From an uncultured Schlesneria sp. (GTDB lineage Bacteria > Planctomycetota > Planctomycetia > Planctomycetales > Planctomycetaceae), in the NCBI GenBank assembly GCA_903899985.1, contig CAIULL010000292.1, positions 1-35,426 on the forward strand: a stretch of DNA of 35,426 nt, given 5' to 3'. Below, piece by piece: positions 8,960 to 17,518 of this stretch. The notes under the pieces were generated by a model. The model was not told the DNA's origin. It worked only from the letters and a program-made list of their open reading frames with translations, and searched no databases. Position 1 is the first letter of the stretch. Every line of letters starts with the position of its first letter. The translations under genes and the position numbers were made by a program.

Positions 8960-10222
8960 GTGAAGCATGATCCCTATGAAGCGTTTCGATATGTGGCCTA
9001 CTGGCAGTTTGCTGCGAGCTACGTCCTCGCTATTGTCGGCAGTCAAGTGTTGGCCTCTACGGTTCAATGGGACGTCTACCAGAAGACGAAAGATCCTTTT
9101 GCGATCGGACTCGTCGGACTGGTCGGTGCGATCCCCGTGATTCTGCTGTCTCTTCCTGCGGGACACATCGCGGATCAGTTTAGTCGAAAACGAGTCTTGT
9201 TATGCACGCAGATCCCATTGGCACTGGTTCCGTTGGCACTGGCAGTGCTCAATGCCTGGAATCAACAAGGGGTGTCGTTGCTTGTCACCTTTTCGCTTGT
9301 TGCAGCCAATGCCGTTGCACTCACATTTGCCCGTCCGACGCGAGCGTCGATTCTTCCAAACCTGATTCCGAGGTCTGCCTATGCGAATGCATTCGCCTGG
9401 ACAGCCAGCCTGTTCGAGACAGCAGCGTTAGTTGGCCCCGCCATTTCGGGAGTGTTAATCGCATTCGGCGTCAAGTGGTCCTATCTGTTTGCGGGACTCT
9501 GTTTGGTGGGTTGCCTGGGCATCACCTTGTTTTTTCCCAACGACACGCCAAAGCTGACAGAAAACCGAGAACCTGGATGGCGAGCGTTGTCTGCAGGACT
9601 AAGGTTTGTTTTCGGCACGCCAATGCTTGTCGCCGCGATGACTCTGGATCTGCTCGCTGTGTTGCTCGGCGGAGCAACCTACCTGATGCCGGTCTTTGCT
9701 GATCGACTGGGAGTTGGCTCGATCGGCTACGGCTTAATGCGAGCCGCACCAGCATTGGGAGCCTTCGTGATGGCGGTCGTTCTCGCCCATCGGTCGCACA
9801 TGCCCCGCGCGGGACGAACGCTGCTCTGGTCTGTGGCAACATTTGGGTCGGCAACAATCGTGTTCGGCTTGTCTCAAAACTTCTGGCTAAGCCTGACAAT
9901 GTTAGCTCTGATCGGTGCCAGCGATGAAATCAGCGTCGTGATTCGTCAGACATTGGTTCAATCTCTCACTCCCGATTCGATGCGAGGCCGCGTCTCTGCC
10001 GTGAATCAAGTCTTCATTGGAGCCAGCAACGAGTTGGGCGGTTTAGAATCAGGAACTTCAGCCTATTTGTTCGGCCCGGTCCAATCAGTCGTCGCGGGCG
10101 GAGTAGGAGCACTGCTGGTGGTCCTTGGAGTCGCAGGCAAATGGCCACAACTTCGGCAACTTGGCTCCCTAGGAGACCTAAAGCCGATGGAAGAAACTCC
10201 CTCGGGCCAAGAGGCGGAATAA
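8960..10222 (+). CDS. MFS transporter, EntS-like exporter
   Basis: A multi-spanning major facilitator superfamily protein with about 12 hydrophobic segments. The loop 2-3 motif appears as GHIADQFSRKRVLL, and the region FARPTRASILPNLIPRSAYANAFAW is typical of the enterobactin-exporter-like (EntS/DHA3) branch, as is the late MRGRVSAVNQVFIGASNELGG segment. It is predicted to sit in the inner membrane and export a small molecule; the substrate is unknown. The start is uncertain: the GTG at 8960 has GGTGAG upstream and gives a normal N-terminus (KHDPYEAFRYVAYWQF). In-frame alternatives are ATG 8918 and TTG 8843, which add a non-hydrophobic extension. No siderophore or drug-biosynthesis gene is adjacent. 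Confidence 0.9.
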   Translation: MKHDPYEAFRYVAYWQFAASYVLAIVGSQVLASTVQWDVYQKTKDPFAIGLVGLVGAIPVILLSLPAGHIADQFSRKRVLLCTQIPLALVPLALAVLNAWNQQGVSLLVTFSLVAANAVALTFARPTRASILPNLIPRSAYANAFAWTASLFETAALVGPAISGVLIAFGVKWSYLFAGLCLVGCLGITLFFPNDTPKLTENREPGWRALSAGLRFVFGTPMLVAAMTLDLLAVLLGGATYLMPVFADRLGVGSIGYGLMRAAPALGAFVMAVVLAHRSHMPRAGRTLLWSVATFGSATIVFGLSQNFWLSLTMLALIGASDEISVVIRQTLVQSLTPDSMRGRVSAVNQVFIGASNELGGLESGTSAYLFGPVQSVVAGGVGALLVVLGVAGKWPQLRQLGSLGDLKPMEETPSGQEAE

Positions 10223-10588
10223 ATGCCCCGAAGTTGTGTGCCTAAGGCTCAATCAGCGCCGCAGTGAGATACGATCACGAGACCCCACCTCCCTCGCGGA
10301 GGTGGTCAACGGGCCTGTGCTCTAGCCCGGATTAGTCACACGATGACTGCAGTGCGACACAAGATCATTGTCGATCAAAAGCGAAACGACTGCCACAAGA
10401 AACACCGTTGAAAAATCGCCCGACTTGGAAGCCTCGGTACCCATAATATGCTTATTCCAGTTCAGCGGTTTCGAAATATTATGGAATTAGCCCAAAGATG
10501 ACGATCGAAAAGCATCTTTGCGCATGGCTATGTCGCCCACCCGAAGCGCTTCGTCCCCGAAATGAACAGCAAGTATTGGGTTCTTGTT
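10223..10588. other. Intergenic stretch, convergent genes
   Basis: This gap lies between the 3' ends of the MFS and DUF2071 genes. Besides the hairpin at 10285-10305 I see no coding potential, RNA gene or repeat. Confidence 0.5.
10285..10305. terminator. Strong GC hairpin downstream of MFS gene
   Basis: CCACCTCC pairs perfectly with GGAGGTGG across a CTCGC loop. No T-run follows on either strand, so it is either a transcript-end stabilising hairpin or a factor-dependent terminator rather than a classic intrinsic one. It lies between convergent genes, where a terminator is expected. Confidence 0.45.
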
Positions 10589-11449
10589 TCAAAGGCGGGC
10601 ATTCCGGCCATCTATTACTTGGCTTGGTTTGCAAATCGCGTTCTCGGTCGCGAAGAGCTTCGGTGGTAAGAAGATCGTGAATTCTGTGCAGTGTTGAATG
10701 AGCACACTGTGGGGTTTGGATTGCTCGGCATGGGGGACGATACCTAATCGATCAAATAGACCGATGCGTGCTTTCAAGACTTTACCTGCCGTGCAGTTCA
10801 GCTTGTCGTGCCAGATGGAATAGGTTCCTAATCGGCCGTCACGGCGGTGGAAAACCCCGATTAGCGGATGTGTGAGAGCCACCAGACCGGCGTCGAGATT
10901 TGGAAATCCATCCAAGGTGGTAATTGGTTCCCCTGAATCGCTCAGTTCTAATTCGACGGGTGCCCAATCGCTTGTTGTGGTCATTTGATAATGCGTGTAT
11001 CGAGCAGCGCTTGGGTCGTAGTTGCAATCGAATTGGACACGGCCTCGGTGCCAGGGGAGTTTCCACAGATTTCGAGGGATGGCGACCGTCCAGGAATCCA
11101 ATGTGGTCCCGAAGAACCAGACGGCGCGGCGGTTCGTGCTTCGGTCGATGACGTAGGTTCGGTAATTGGTCTGTCCGAACCGGAAACGCAGCCATGGCGC
11201 AGCGACGAAGCGGAAGTCCTGATCCTCGAAGGGGACCATCGAGACCCACACCAAAGGCTCGCCTTTTGGACCTTGGAAACAGTCGAGATCGAACTGCGGG
11301 TCGACGTACGGCCTGACGCGTTCGGGTAGAACGGCGTACGAGACGATCGCGAAATGTTCGAGCGTCGCTTTTACATCACGACCTCGTACCGACGGGCAAC
11401 GCAACATCTCTTCCGTGAATGTCAGGTTCGAACAAGAATCGCTTTCCAT
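10589..11449 (-). CDS. DUF2071 (YqjF-like) family protein
   Basis: A 286-residue cytosolic protein of the DUF2071 family, related in fold to acetoacetate decarboxylase-like proteins. Recognisable parts are an N-terminal HFAIVSYAVLPERVRPYVD, the segment WVSMVPFEDQDFRF, RTYVIDRSTNRRAVWFFGT and RNLWKLPWHRG. The family has no firmly established reaction, so none is assigned. The ATG at 11449 is preceded by AGGGGG, a good ribosome-binding site. It faces the MFS gene across a 366-base gap and has no same-strand partner, so it is probably transcribed alone. Composition resembles the neighbourhood. Confidence 0.85.
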   Translation of the reverse strand: MESDSCSNLTFTEEMLRCPSVRGRDVKATLEHFAIVSYAVLPERVRPYVDPQFDLDCFQGPKGEPLVWVSMVPFEDQDFRFVAAPWLRFRFGQTNYRTYVIDRSTNRRAVWFFGTTLDSWTVAIPRNLWKLPWHRGRVQFDCNYDPSAARYTHYQMTTTSDWAPVELELSDSGEPITTLDGFPNLDAGLVALTHPLIGVFHRRDGRLGTYSIWHDKLNCTAGKVLKARIGLFDRLGIVPHAEQSKPHSVLIQHCTEFTIFLPPKLFATENAICKPSQVIDGRNARL

Positions 11450-11797
11450 TTTGGCCCCCTGCGGACAATTGACTAACGGAGCGTTGTGCGGCGTACATCA
11501 GTTTCACTTAGTACTCAACGGACCTGCCGTTCTTGTACAACGAATTGCATCGCAAAACACCCCATATGACGCTGATCACGATTTCATCGAGTCGCAATGT
11601 TTTCACGTTGGATGATCGAGCTGTGTTCTTCAGTCGGATGAAGCTTTTGTCTGACTGCGGGATTGCTCGCAGCGGCGCACTCAGAGAAGAGTTCGGCGTT
11701 TGCAAAATGGGGGGGGGGCGGCGAAGGCAGAATTATGCTGAGCCGTAACGGAATCTGATCGTCCTGATTTTCCAACATCATATAGAACAGACGGTGA
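11450..11797. other. Non-coding or decayed stretch with poly-G run
   Basis: No convincing gene. A run of ten G residues occupies 11709-11718, unusual here and prone to sequencing or slippage errors. The upstream part must carry the DUF2071 promoter on the minus strand, but no clear -35/-10 pair stands out. Confidence 0.4.
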
Positions 11798-12400
11798 AAT
11801 AAGGGCTATTCAGCGACCTGTGTATGTGTCATTGTTTACCCTGTCAATCCAACGGATGCGGGACTGCCGATCGACTGTCAGTGCGGCAAGTCTTTTTACA
11901 TCCCCTCCCTTGCGAAGCTGCGAGAATCGGCAGGTGAAACACCCGTTCCGTTGAATACCGTCGAGACGATTCAGGCGATGATGAGAAGTGGAAAGTTGCC
12001 GAGCGGTGACACGTGTCCTTACTCGGGAAGACCAGCCAACGAAACCGTTTTCTTCAGGGTCCATTGCGAAAAAACGTGGGATGGGACCGATGGAGCATGG
12101 AGCAGCGATGCTTCGACAGCCAAAACGATTCTGATGACTCTCTTCAAAATCATGTTTGGCGGCTTGGCCGGTCTGGCAATTTAGGCTGCGCTAAACAACT
12201 CACAACGGGGAGAGGCATATGGAGAAGATATTTCAATCGATGTCCCGCTACGGGTTTCGGCGGATTATCGAGAGGAGATCTTATGCATCAAGGGGCAATC
12301 GAAACGAAAATCATTGCTGAATCAAACGCCGATCTATGCAAAGCTACTGCAAGAATATCCGAAGGCAGAGGTTGAACCTATCATGAGCAAACGAACTTAG
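11798..12400 (+). pseudogene. Interrupted Cys-motif protein gene (internal TAG, no start)
   Basis: One frame reads from just after a TGA at 11795 to TAG 12398-12400, broken only by a TAG at 12182-12184. Before the stop: a TCVC pair, then GLPIDCQCGKSFYIPSLAKL, TVETIQAMMRSGKLPSG, DTCPYSGRPANETVFFRVHC. After it: GEDISIDVPLRVSADYREE, SLLNQTPIYAKLLQEYPKAE. Both sides fit one planctomycete family (recalled, not checked) with N-terminal Cys pairs suggesting metal binding, a middle membrane segment (ILMTLFKIMFGGLAGLAI) and a C-terminal domain. There is no ATG, GTG or TTG before codon 51, so the 5' end also seems damaged, perhaps by a frameshift near 11795. The final stop overlaps the stop of the next, oppositely oriented gene. 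Function unknown. Confidence 0.65.
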
Positions 12401-12798
12401 TTGCTGATTTTCTGCCTCGTGGCTTTGATATCCCAGTCCCGCTTCTCTCCCCCGTAATCTGACGTTCCTTTTCCTTTGATCTGTTCCCCGTCAATCGTCA
12501 GCTTGTATTCGATGTTGATGCTGTTATCGGTTCCGGGCAATTTCCGAACGGCAGAGAATGACAATGTCCCTTCTTTCAGTTTCAGGTCCTTGAGCTTCGC
12601 CTCGTCCTTGTCTGGCCAGCTCATCGTGCCGGTGAGGTTGTCCCCGTCCTTCTTGATTTTCAACGAGGATGTGCGCTGCTGCCCGCCGATCTCATATTCA
12701 CACTTCCATGTCCCGACCGGATCGACAGACTTGTTGTCCGCCGCACCCGCCAGGCCGCAAAGCCCGAGGATCAACGCTATGGAAAGAATCGCCTTCAT
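12397..12798 (-). CDS. Small secreted protein, unknown function
   Basis: A 133-residue protein with a clear signal peptide: MKAILSIALILGLCGLAGAA, with likely cleavage after AGA. The mature part is short, rich in Lys, Asp and Gly, and looks like a beta-barrel or lipocalin-like fold (GTWKCEYEIGGQQRTSSLKI, NLTGTMSW, DWDIKATRQK). Small exported proteins of this kind are frequent in planctomycetes; I do not recognise a named family. The ATG has GGAG six bases upstream. It ends convergently, overlapping by three bases with the stop of the interrupted gene on the other strand. It likely acts in the periplasm; binding of a small ligand would be a guess. Confidence 0.8.
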   Translation of the reverse strand: MKAILSIALILGLCGLAGAADNKSVDPVGTWKCEYEIGGQQRTSSLKIKKDGDNLTGTMSWPDKDEAKLKDLKLKEGTLSFSAVRKLPGTDNSINIEYKLTIDGEQIKGKGTSDYGGEKRDWDIKATRQKISN

Positions 12799-13119
12799 GA
12801 TCGTCTCCGAAATTGAGGAGCAATGAAGGCAGTCAGAAGGAGACTGCCAAAAACGCTGCGCTGACGGCGATTGTATCTAATTTCCCAAGCAATTTGGAAC
12901 GCGGGAAAAGATTTAACAACGAATCTAGCGATGAGTAAGAATAGGAAAAAAGCACTGGGTTACCGACGACGGTAATCCAGTGGCACCTGAATTCGCCACT
13001 CAGTGCATGCAAAGCCTCGAATCAGCTACGATAAAAAGGATAGGTAGAATCTCTCATTTTCTAGTTTCTACCGACTCAGGTCTACTCTCTATTTTTTCTG
13101 CCGGCTTAGGTGGAAAAAA
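12799..13119. other. Intergenic stretch with terminator and imperfect repeats
   Basis: Holds the minus-strand terminator at 12946-12982 and, at about 13051-13111, two imperfect direct copies of a CTCTC...TTTTCT...CCG.CT.AGGT pattern of about 28 bases. GGTAGAA (13043-13049) and TTCTACC (13066-13072) can pair. No gene seen. Confidence 0.45.
12946..12982 (-). terminator. Intrinsic terminator for the BMC gene
   Basis: On the minus strand a 13-base-pair stem (arms 12982-12970 and 12965-12953, one G-T pair) with a four-base loop is followed by TTTTTT. This is a textbook intrinsic terminator. It lies 138 bases past the BMC-gene stop and upstream of the small secreted-protein gene, so it separates the two minus-strand genes. 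Confidence 0.85.
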
Positions 13120-13728
13120 TCAGGGGAGCAGGGCGGCAAGATCGGCGTGTGGGCGAGCGATGACGTCGGCGAGGATCAGTTTACCACCGAGGCGTTCGAC
13201 CGTTTGGCGACCGACTTCGATCGCGGTCTGGACGGCAGCGACATCGCCACGGATCATGATCGTGACGTAGGCGGCGCCGATTTTTTCTTTGCCAGCCAGC
13301 GTGACATTGGATGCTTTCAGCATATCGTCGGTCGCGTGCAGGGCGGCGACGAGGCCTTGTGTTTCCAACAGTCCGAGTGCATTCGTAGTCGACATAGCGT
13401 TCTCTCTGGGTTTGCGAACATCGTATCCACCGAGCAACGGACTAAAAACAGGCTTTGAGTCCGCTAAGTTATAAGTCAGTTCCAGGGGGGCGGCCATCAC
13501 CGAATAGAAGGCCGAACTTCCCATCATTTTTGCTATGGCAGCACCCCGTTCGGCGGCTGCCTGAACGTCGGAGACCGGCCCGACCAGCTTGATGCACTGG
13601 GCAGCTCCATCGGTGCTTTCGATGCCGAGAATGCGGACGTTGGCCGCTTTCGAGCACGCATCCGCGACGATAAACGAAGGAGCCAGGTTATTCACTTCGA
13701 GCAGTGCGAGGCTCAACGAATTATTCAT
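13120..13728 (-). CDS. Tandem BMC-domain microcompartment shell protein (BMC-T type)
   Basis: A 202-residue protein made of two bacterial-microcompartment (BMC, Pfam00936-type) domains. The first (about residues 5-90) has ALLEVNNLAPSFIVADACSK and KLVGPVSDVQAAAERG. The second (about 116-195) has ALGLLETQGLVAALHATDDM and IMIRGDVAAVQTAIEVG. Two fused BMC domains form trimeric pseudohexameric shell tiles, often with large gated pores. No other shell protein, BMC vertex protein or encapsulated enzyme is in the window, so this gene is a satellite or orphan. Planctomycetes are known for a microcompartment that degrades fucose and rhamnose; whether this protein joins it cannot be seen here. Start at 13728 has AAGG six bases upstream. 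Its transcript ends at the terminator 12946-12982. Confidence 0.92.
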   Translation of the reverse strand: MNNSLSLALLEVNNLAPSFIVADACSKAANVRILGIESTDGAAQCIKLVGPVSDVQAAAERGAAIAKMMGSSAFYSVMAAPLELTYNLADSKPVFSPLLGGYDVRKPRENAMSTTNALGLLETQGLVAALHATDDMLKASNVTLAGKEKIGAAYVTIMIRGDVAAVQTAIEVGRQTVERLGGKLILADVIARPHADLAALLP

Positions 13729-14279
13729 CGATCAACCTTATTCGAAAGCCTGCAACACTCTTTGAGATCATGCCCCGTCCGGTAGAACGGTTTCCAAGAT
13801 CTGTTTGTGAAAACGCCTGGATCTTCGTCTGTGATATTCCGGTTCAAAGGATGAATCATCCGCTAGGTCGTCGCCAGCCGTTTATTGTTGAACCTGTATT
13901 TTGACAAAATGGGCAAAGAACAGCAACTTTGCGGGTAGGCTTGCGTATGACAAGAGTTTAGCGGCAAATTTGCGTTGATTCTTATCCCAAGAACCGCCAA
14001 TTCACGACAGTCCCATCGACATACAGGGGCTGCGGACTGAATTTTGATTAGCCAGGGAGGGTTCGCCGGGCCGATCCTGACAGACTTCGGCCTGAAAATG
14101 GGAAAAGAACGTATTGTCGATCACGACCTGACGCAAACGTAAGGAACGCCCTGGATTTTGTACGAGACTTTCTTCTTTGACACGTGTTCAAGAGTGGGGC
14201 TTGAAGTTTCCGTGGACATGGTAAAGTGTTGAGACGATTCGAAGCAGAATTGTACTGAACATCTTGCTGGAGAGAGACC
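13729..14279. other. Intergenic stretch between divergent genes
   Basis: Must hold the promoters of the BMC gene (minus) and the HEAT-VWA gene (plus). I see no clear promoter, operator, RNA gene or coding remnant; short open frames here have no recognisable protein character. Confidence 0.4.
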
Positions 14280-15596
14280 ATGCTTTCGCGCGTTGCCATT
14301 CGTCGTTTCAGTATGGTTTGTCTCATCCTTTCGATAGGGATTTGGGCAGGGCTAAATTCAGCGTCGTTCGGGGAGTCCAGTTCTCATGGTTCGGCAGACA
14401 ATCGAGGGGGCAAACCTTCGAAGGCGATTTCGGTAAAAGGGCTCGATTCGCTGCTAAAATCGAAGATGGAATCCCATTGGAAAAAGGGATTGGCATCAAT
14501 CACGTCGGAATCCTTAAGCGACGACGAGATCGTCGAATCAATTGTTCGGTTCGTGAATCGAGAAGCCGCAGCAGAGAACTTGACGCCTCCCCTCGTCCGA
14601 GCGATGTCGCTGTTAGCGGAAGCGAAGCAGCCGCAGTCCTCAGACGCATTAGCCAAAATCCTCGGATCGGGAGATTTCCGCCTGGTGATGGCGGCAGCTG
14701 ACATCGCCTCAACGACCAAAGATCGGGGATTTTTGGAACCGTTGATGAAACTTACGAAGCGACGTGAGTACGCACAGCGATATGGATTCAGACGCTGCGT
14801 TCTCGATGCGGTCGCAAAATATCCCGATAAGACGGCGGTCGACTTTCTGGTCGATCAACTTCAACAATCTGACGGTCAGCTCAAATACGAGACCGCGCTT
14901 AACCTTCAGCAAATGACCGGTCAGGAATTTGGTGGTATTGCCGCAGACTGGCGAAGCTGGTGGCAGAAGAACCGCGACGATTTCGTGTTTTCCTCGCGCG
15001 TGCAGACATTGCAATCGGTCGCCCTTAAAGTTGCTCCCAAGCCGATTCCGTGGGACGAGCCGCGGCCAAGTTTTTACGGGATGACGATCTATGCGAAACG
15101 GGTCGTGTTCGTGATTGACCGCTCGGGAAGCATGAATTCTTCGGTGAAATATGAAACTCGGCTGGAACGGGCTCAGAAAGAACTTCAAAAAGCGATCAAA
15201 GAACTGACGGAATCGGACTATTTCAACATCGTCGCGTTCGATGATCGAATGGAGGTGTTCCAAACGAAACTCGTCCAGGCGACTGATGCTAATAAACTTG
15301 ACGGAATTCGGTTTGGATACGGCCTGCAGCCGCGAGGGGACACTGCTTGTTACGAGCCGCTGAAGATGGGACTGGATGCAAGCAACGATCTTGAATTGAT
15401 GTTGTTTCTGTCGGACGGGGAACCCAATGCGGGGGCGTTGGTTGATCCCCAGGCGATCGTCGTCGCGATTGCCAATCATAACCTGACCCAACGAACGACA
15501 ATTAACACATTGGGAATCGACGCCCGTAACGTCCACGAGGCGTTCCTGAAGAACCTTGCGGAAAAGAATTATGGCAAACTGCTTCTTCTTCGTTGA
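14280..15596 (+). CDS. Secreted HEAT-repeat and VWA-domain protein
   Basis: A 438-residue exported protein. An N-terminal hydrophobic segment (about 10-30) looks like a signal peptide or anchor. HEAT-like helical repeats follow (about 85-225, for example ALAKILGSGDFRLVMAAADI). A von Willebrand factor A domain fills the C-terminal half (about 270-435): the MIDAS motif D280-R-S-G-S is in VFVIDRSGSM, the conserved Thr is in GDTACYEPL, and the distal Asp is in LFLSDGEPN, so a divalent metal should bind. VWA domains mediate metal-dependent protein binding. The ATG is preceded by GGAG. The gene ends 26 bases before the Hint-domain gene, so the two are almost certainly co-transcribed. Partner unknown. 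Confidence 0.88.
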   Translation: MLSRVAIRRFSMVCLILSIGIWAGLNSASFGESSSHGSADNRGGKPSKAISVKGLDSLLKSKMESHWKKGLASITSESLSDDEIVESIVRFVNREAAAENLTPPLVRAMSLLAEAKQPQSSDALAKILGSGDFRLVMAAADIASTTKDRGFLEPLMKLTKRREYAQRYGFRRCVLDAVAKYPDKTAVDFLVDQLQQSDGQLKYETALNLQQMTGQEFGGIAADWRSWWQKNRDDFVFSSRVQTLQSVALKVAPKPIPWDEPRPSFYGMTIYAKRVVFVIDRSGSMNSSVKYETRLERAQKELQKAIKELTESDYFNIVAFDDRMEVFQTKLVQATDANKLDGIRFGYGLQPRGDTACYEPLKMGLDASNDLELMLFLSDGEPNAGALVDPQAIVVAIANHNLTQRTTINTLGIDARNVHEAFLKNLAEKNYGKLLLLR

Positions 15597-15622
15597 TTGC
15601 CCGGGTGAAAGGTAGACGCCAA

Positions 15623-17467
15623 ATGAATCGAATCGTTTGTCGCTGGCTGGTTTGCGTTAGCGCGATTCTTTGTCTGACGATATCGGTATACGGCGGCAAC
15701 AAGCCAAAGCCGTCGTCATCGGCAATTGATGCAGTGGCGCGCCTACTTGAAAAAGAGTCAAATTCGGAGACCGCATCGCTCGATCGACGCGAGATGTTGA
15801 AACCAGAATCGCGACCGGTGAGCGACCCGGATTCGGTCTGGTGGCAAGCAGGCTTTATTCATTCTGGTGGTCAGTGGCTGCCATATGAAAATAGCGTTGC
15901 GGAGGGTGAACAGGCCGCAAACATTGAAGAATATCGCAAGCAGCGTACGACGCTCGCGGTGGAACCCCACGGTGCATGGAAACTAGCAAACTGGTGTCGC
16001 AAGAACGGGATGCTTGATCAAGAACGAGTTCATTTGTTGCAAGTGCTTGCGGATCGTGATCCCACAGTCAAATCAGATACCGTTTACGAACGACTCGGTT
16101 GTCGAAAAGTTGGCGAAGGATGGGTTTCACCGCAAGAGCGACTCGAAACAGCCAGAATTAAATCTGAGATTGAAACGTCCTTCAAACGTTGGGAATCAAA
16201 ACTCGCGGCGATTATTCAACAGTTGGAGGGAACTCCCAAACAACGGAAGTTGGCTGAAAGAAGGTTGGCCGAAATCACAGATCCGTCAGCCGTTCCAGCA
16301 ATCTTAAATGCGTTTTGTCTTTCGACGCAATCAATGGCAGATTACGGGGTAAGAACCATAAGTCAAATTCCCGAATATCAGGCATCGCGCGCCCTGGCCG
16401 GCCAGGCAGCGTTTTCGCCATGGAAACCCGTTCGTACTACGGCAATTGAACTGCTCAAGCAACGCAAGCTGGTTGAGTTTGCACCAGACCTTTTGCTGAT
16501 GCTGTCAAACCCCGTTCGCACCAAACATAACCTTGATGTTCAAACAGATGGTTTTCGAGTGCCAAACTTTCGGCTCAATTGGGACTACGCCTGGATTGAA
16601 GAAACTCACGACACGATTCGTGTCGGAATACGACGGTTATTTCCAATATCCAGTCCGAGTGGTTTTGCCACGGGGAGCGGCTTTTCGCCTACGTTCGCTC
16701 GTAACCCGTCCGAAGCCCGGGCTGAACTTAACGCGAGAATTGGCTCTCGACTTTTGGATCTCTTTGATCAATCGGAAAATCTTGACTATACGGCGGATCT
16801 GATGAACGATGCTCGGAAAGAAATCAATGAAAGAGTGGGCGTTGTTTTATCGAGTTGCTCCGAGATGCCAATGACCTCCGAACCCAAAATCTGGTGGAAT
16901 TGGTGGGCAAATTACTCTGACTCCCAGTTACCAACCCAAAAAAACATTGTCGTCGTAGATGAGCGTAAAACACAGCCGAACGTGCCATCAATTGCCGTTG
17001 CGCAAAGACTTCATAGTTGCCTGGTCGCAGGGACTCCCGTCTGGACCGAACGCGGGTTCGTGGCGATCGAACAAATTCAGCCCGGTGATCGAGTGCTGGC
17101 AAAAGACGTTGAGACAGGCGAACTCGCCTACAAACCTGTCCTGCAAACAACCATTAGACCTCCGACGCCCGTGCATCAGTTCGAAGTTGATGGCAAGACG
17201 ATTGTCGCAAGTCTTGGCCATCATTTCTGGATCAGTGGTGAAGGCTGGACCAAAACGCGGGAGCTTATTCTAGATCATCCGGTTCACACGGTAACGGGCA
17301 TGCGTCGGATCACTTTGGTCGAGGATAAAGGGGAGATCGAGCCCGTTTATAACCTGGTGGTCGCGGACTTCCACACGTATTTTGTGGGTGACGCGATGGT
17401 GCTCAGTCATGATGTCTTGCCCCCGAGTCTGACAAATGTCAAAATTCCAGGAATATTACCTCGGTAG
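15623..17467 (+). CDS. Secreted protein with C-terminal Hint (intein-like) domain
   Basis: A 614-residue protein starting with a signal peptide (RWLVCVSAILCLTISVYGG). The middle (about 60-440) is helical and HEAT-like, for example AVPAILNAFCLST and RTTAIELLKQRKL, with no enzymatic motif. Residues 466 to about 597 form a Hint domain: Cys466 in SCLVAGTPVWTERGF, IQPGDRVLA, block-B-like ASLGHHFWIS with His533, and EPVYNLVVADFHTYFVGD. It ends VLSHD, so the usual terminal Asn after His is Asp. Hint domains catalyse self-cleavage or splicing and are common at the ends of secreted polymorphic-toxin-like proteins. Only 18 residues follow, so there is no toxin domain; autocleavage or protein attachment is possible. 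The ATG at 15623 is chosen over an upstream TTG at 15593. Confidence 0.88.
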   Translation: MNRIVCRWLVCVSAILCLTISVYGGNKPKPSSSAIDAVARLLEKESNSETASLDRREMLKPESRPVSDPDSVWWQAGFIHSGGQWLPYENSVAEGEQAANIEEYRKQRTTLAVEPHGAWKLANWCRKNGMLDQERVHLLQVLADRDPTVKSDTVYERLGCRKVGEGWVSPQERLETARIKSEIETSFKRWESKLAAIIQQLEGTPKQRKLAERRLAEITDPSAVPAILNAFCLSTQSMADYGVRTISQIPEYQASRALAGQAAFSPWKPVRTTAIELLKQRKLVEFAPDLLLMLSNPVRTKHNLDVQTDGFRVPNFRLNWDYAWIEETHDTIRVGIRRLFPISSPSGFATGSGFSPTFARNPSEARAELNARIGSRLLDLFDQSENLDYTADLMNDARKEINERVGVVLSSCSEMPMTSEPKIWWNWWANYSDSQLPTQKNIVVVDERKTQPNVPSIAVAQRLHSCLVAGTPVWTERGFVAIEQIQPGDRVLAKDVETGELAYKPVLQTTIRPPTPVHQFEVDGKTIVASLGHHFWISGEGWTKTRELILDHPVHTVTGMRRITLVEDKGEIEPVYNLVVADFHTYFVGDAMVLSHDVLPPSLTNVKIPGILPR

Positions 17468-17518
17468 ATGATTTGACTGCCGTTCTGCGAAAAGTTCAGA
17501 AATCGCTGGAGTCGACGA

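Noticed and set aside
10498-10680. Short plus-strand open frame between MFS and DUF2071 genes
   Set aside because: It runs into the antisense of the DUF2071 3' end and has no recognisable composition or ribosome-binding site.
13043-13111. Imperfect direct repeats as the start of a CRISPR array
   Set aside because: Only two diverged units with no spacer between them and no cas genes.
13704-13904. 66-codon open frame upstream of the HEAT-VWA gene
   Set aside because: It begins inside the antisense of the BMC gene and has no family resemblance.
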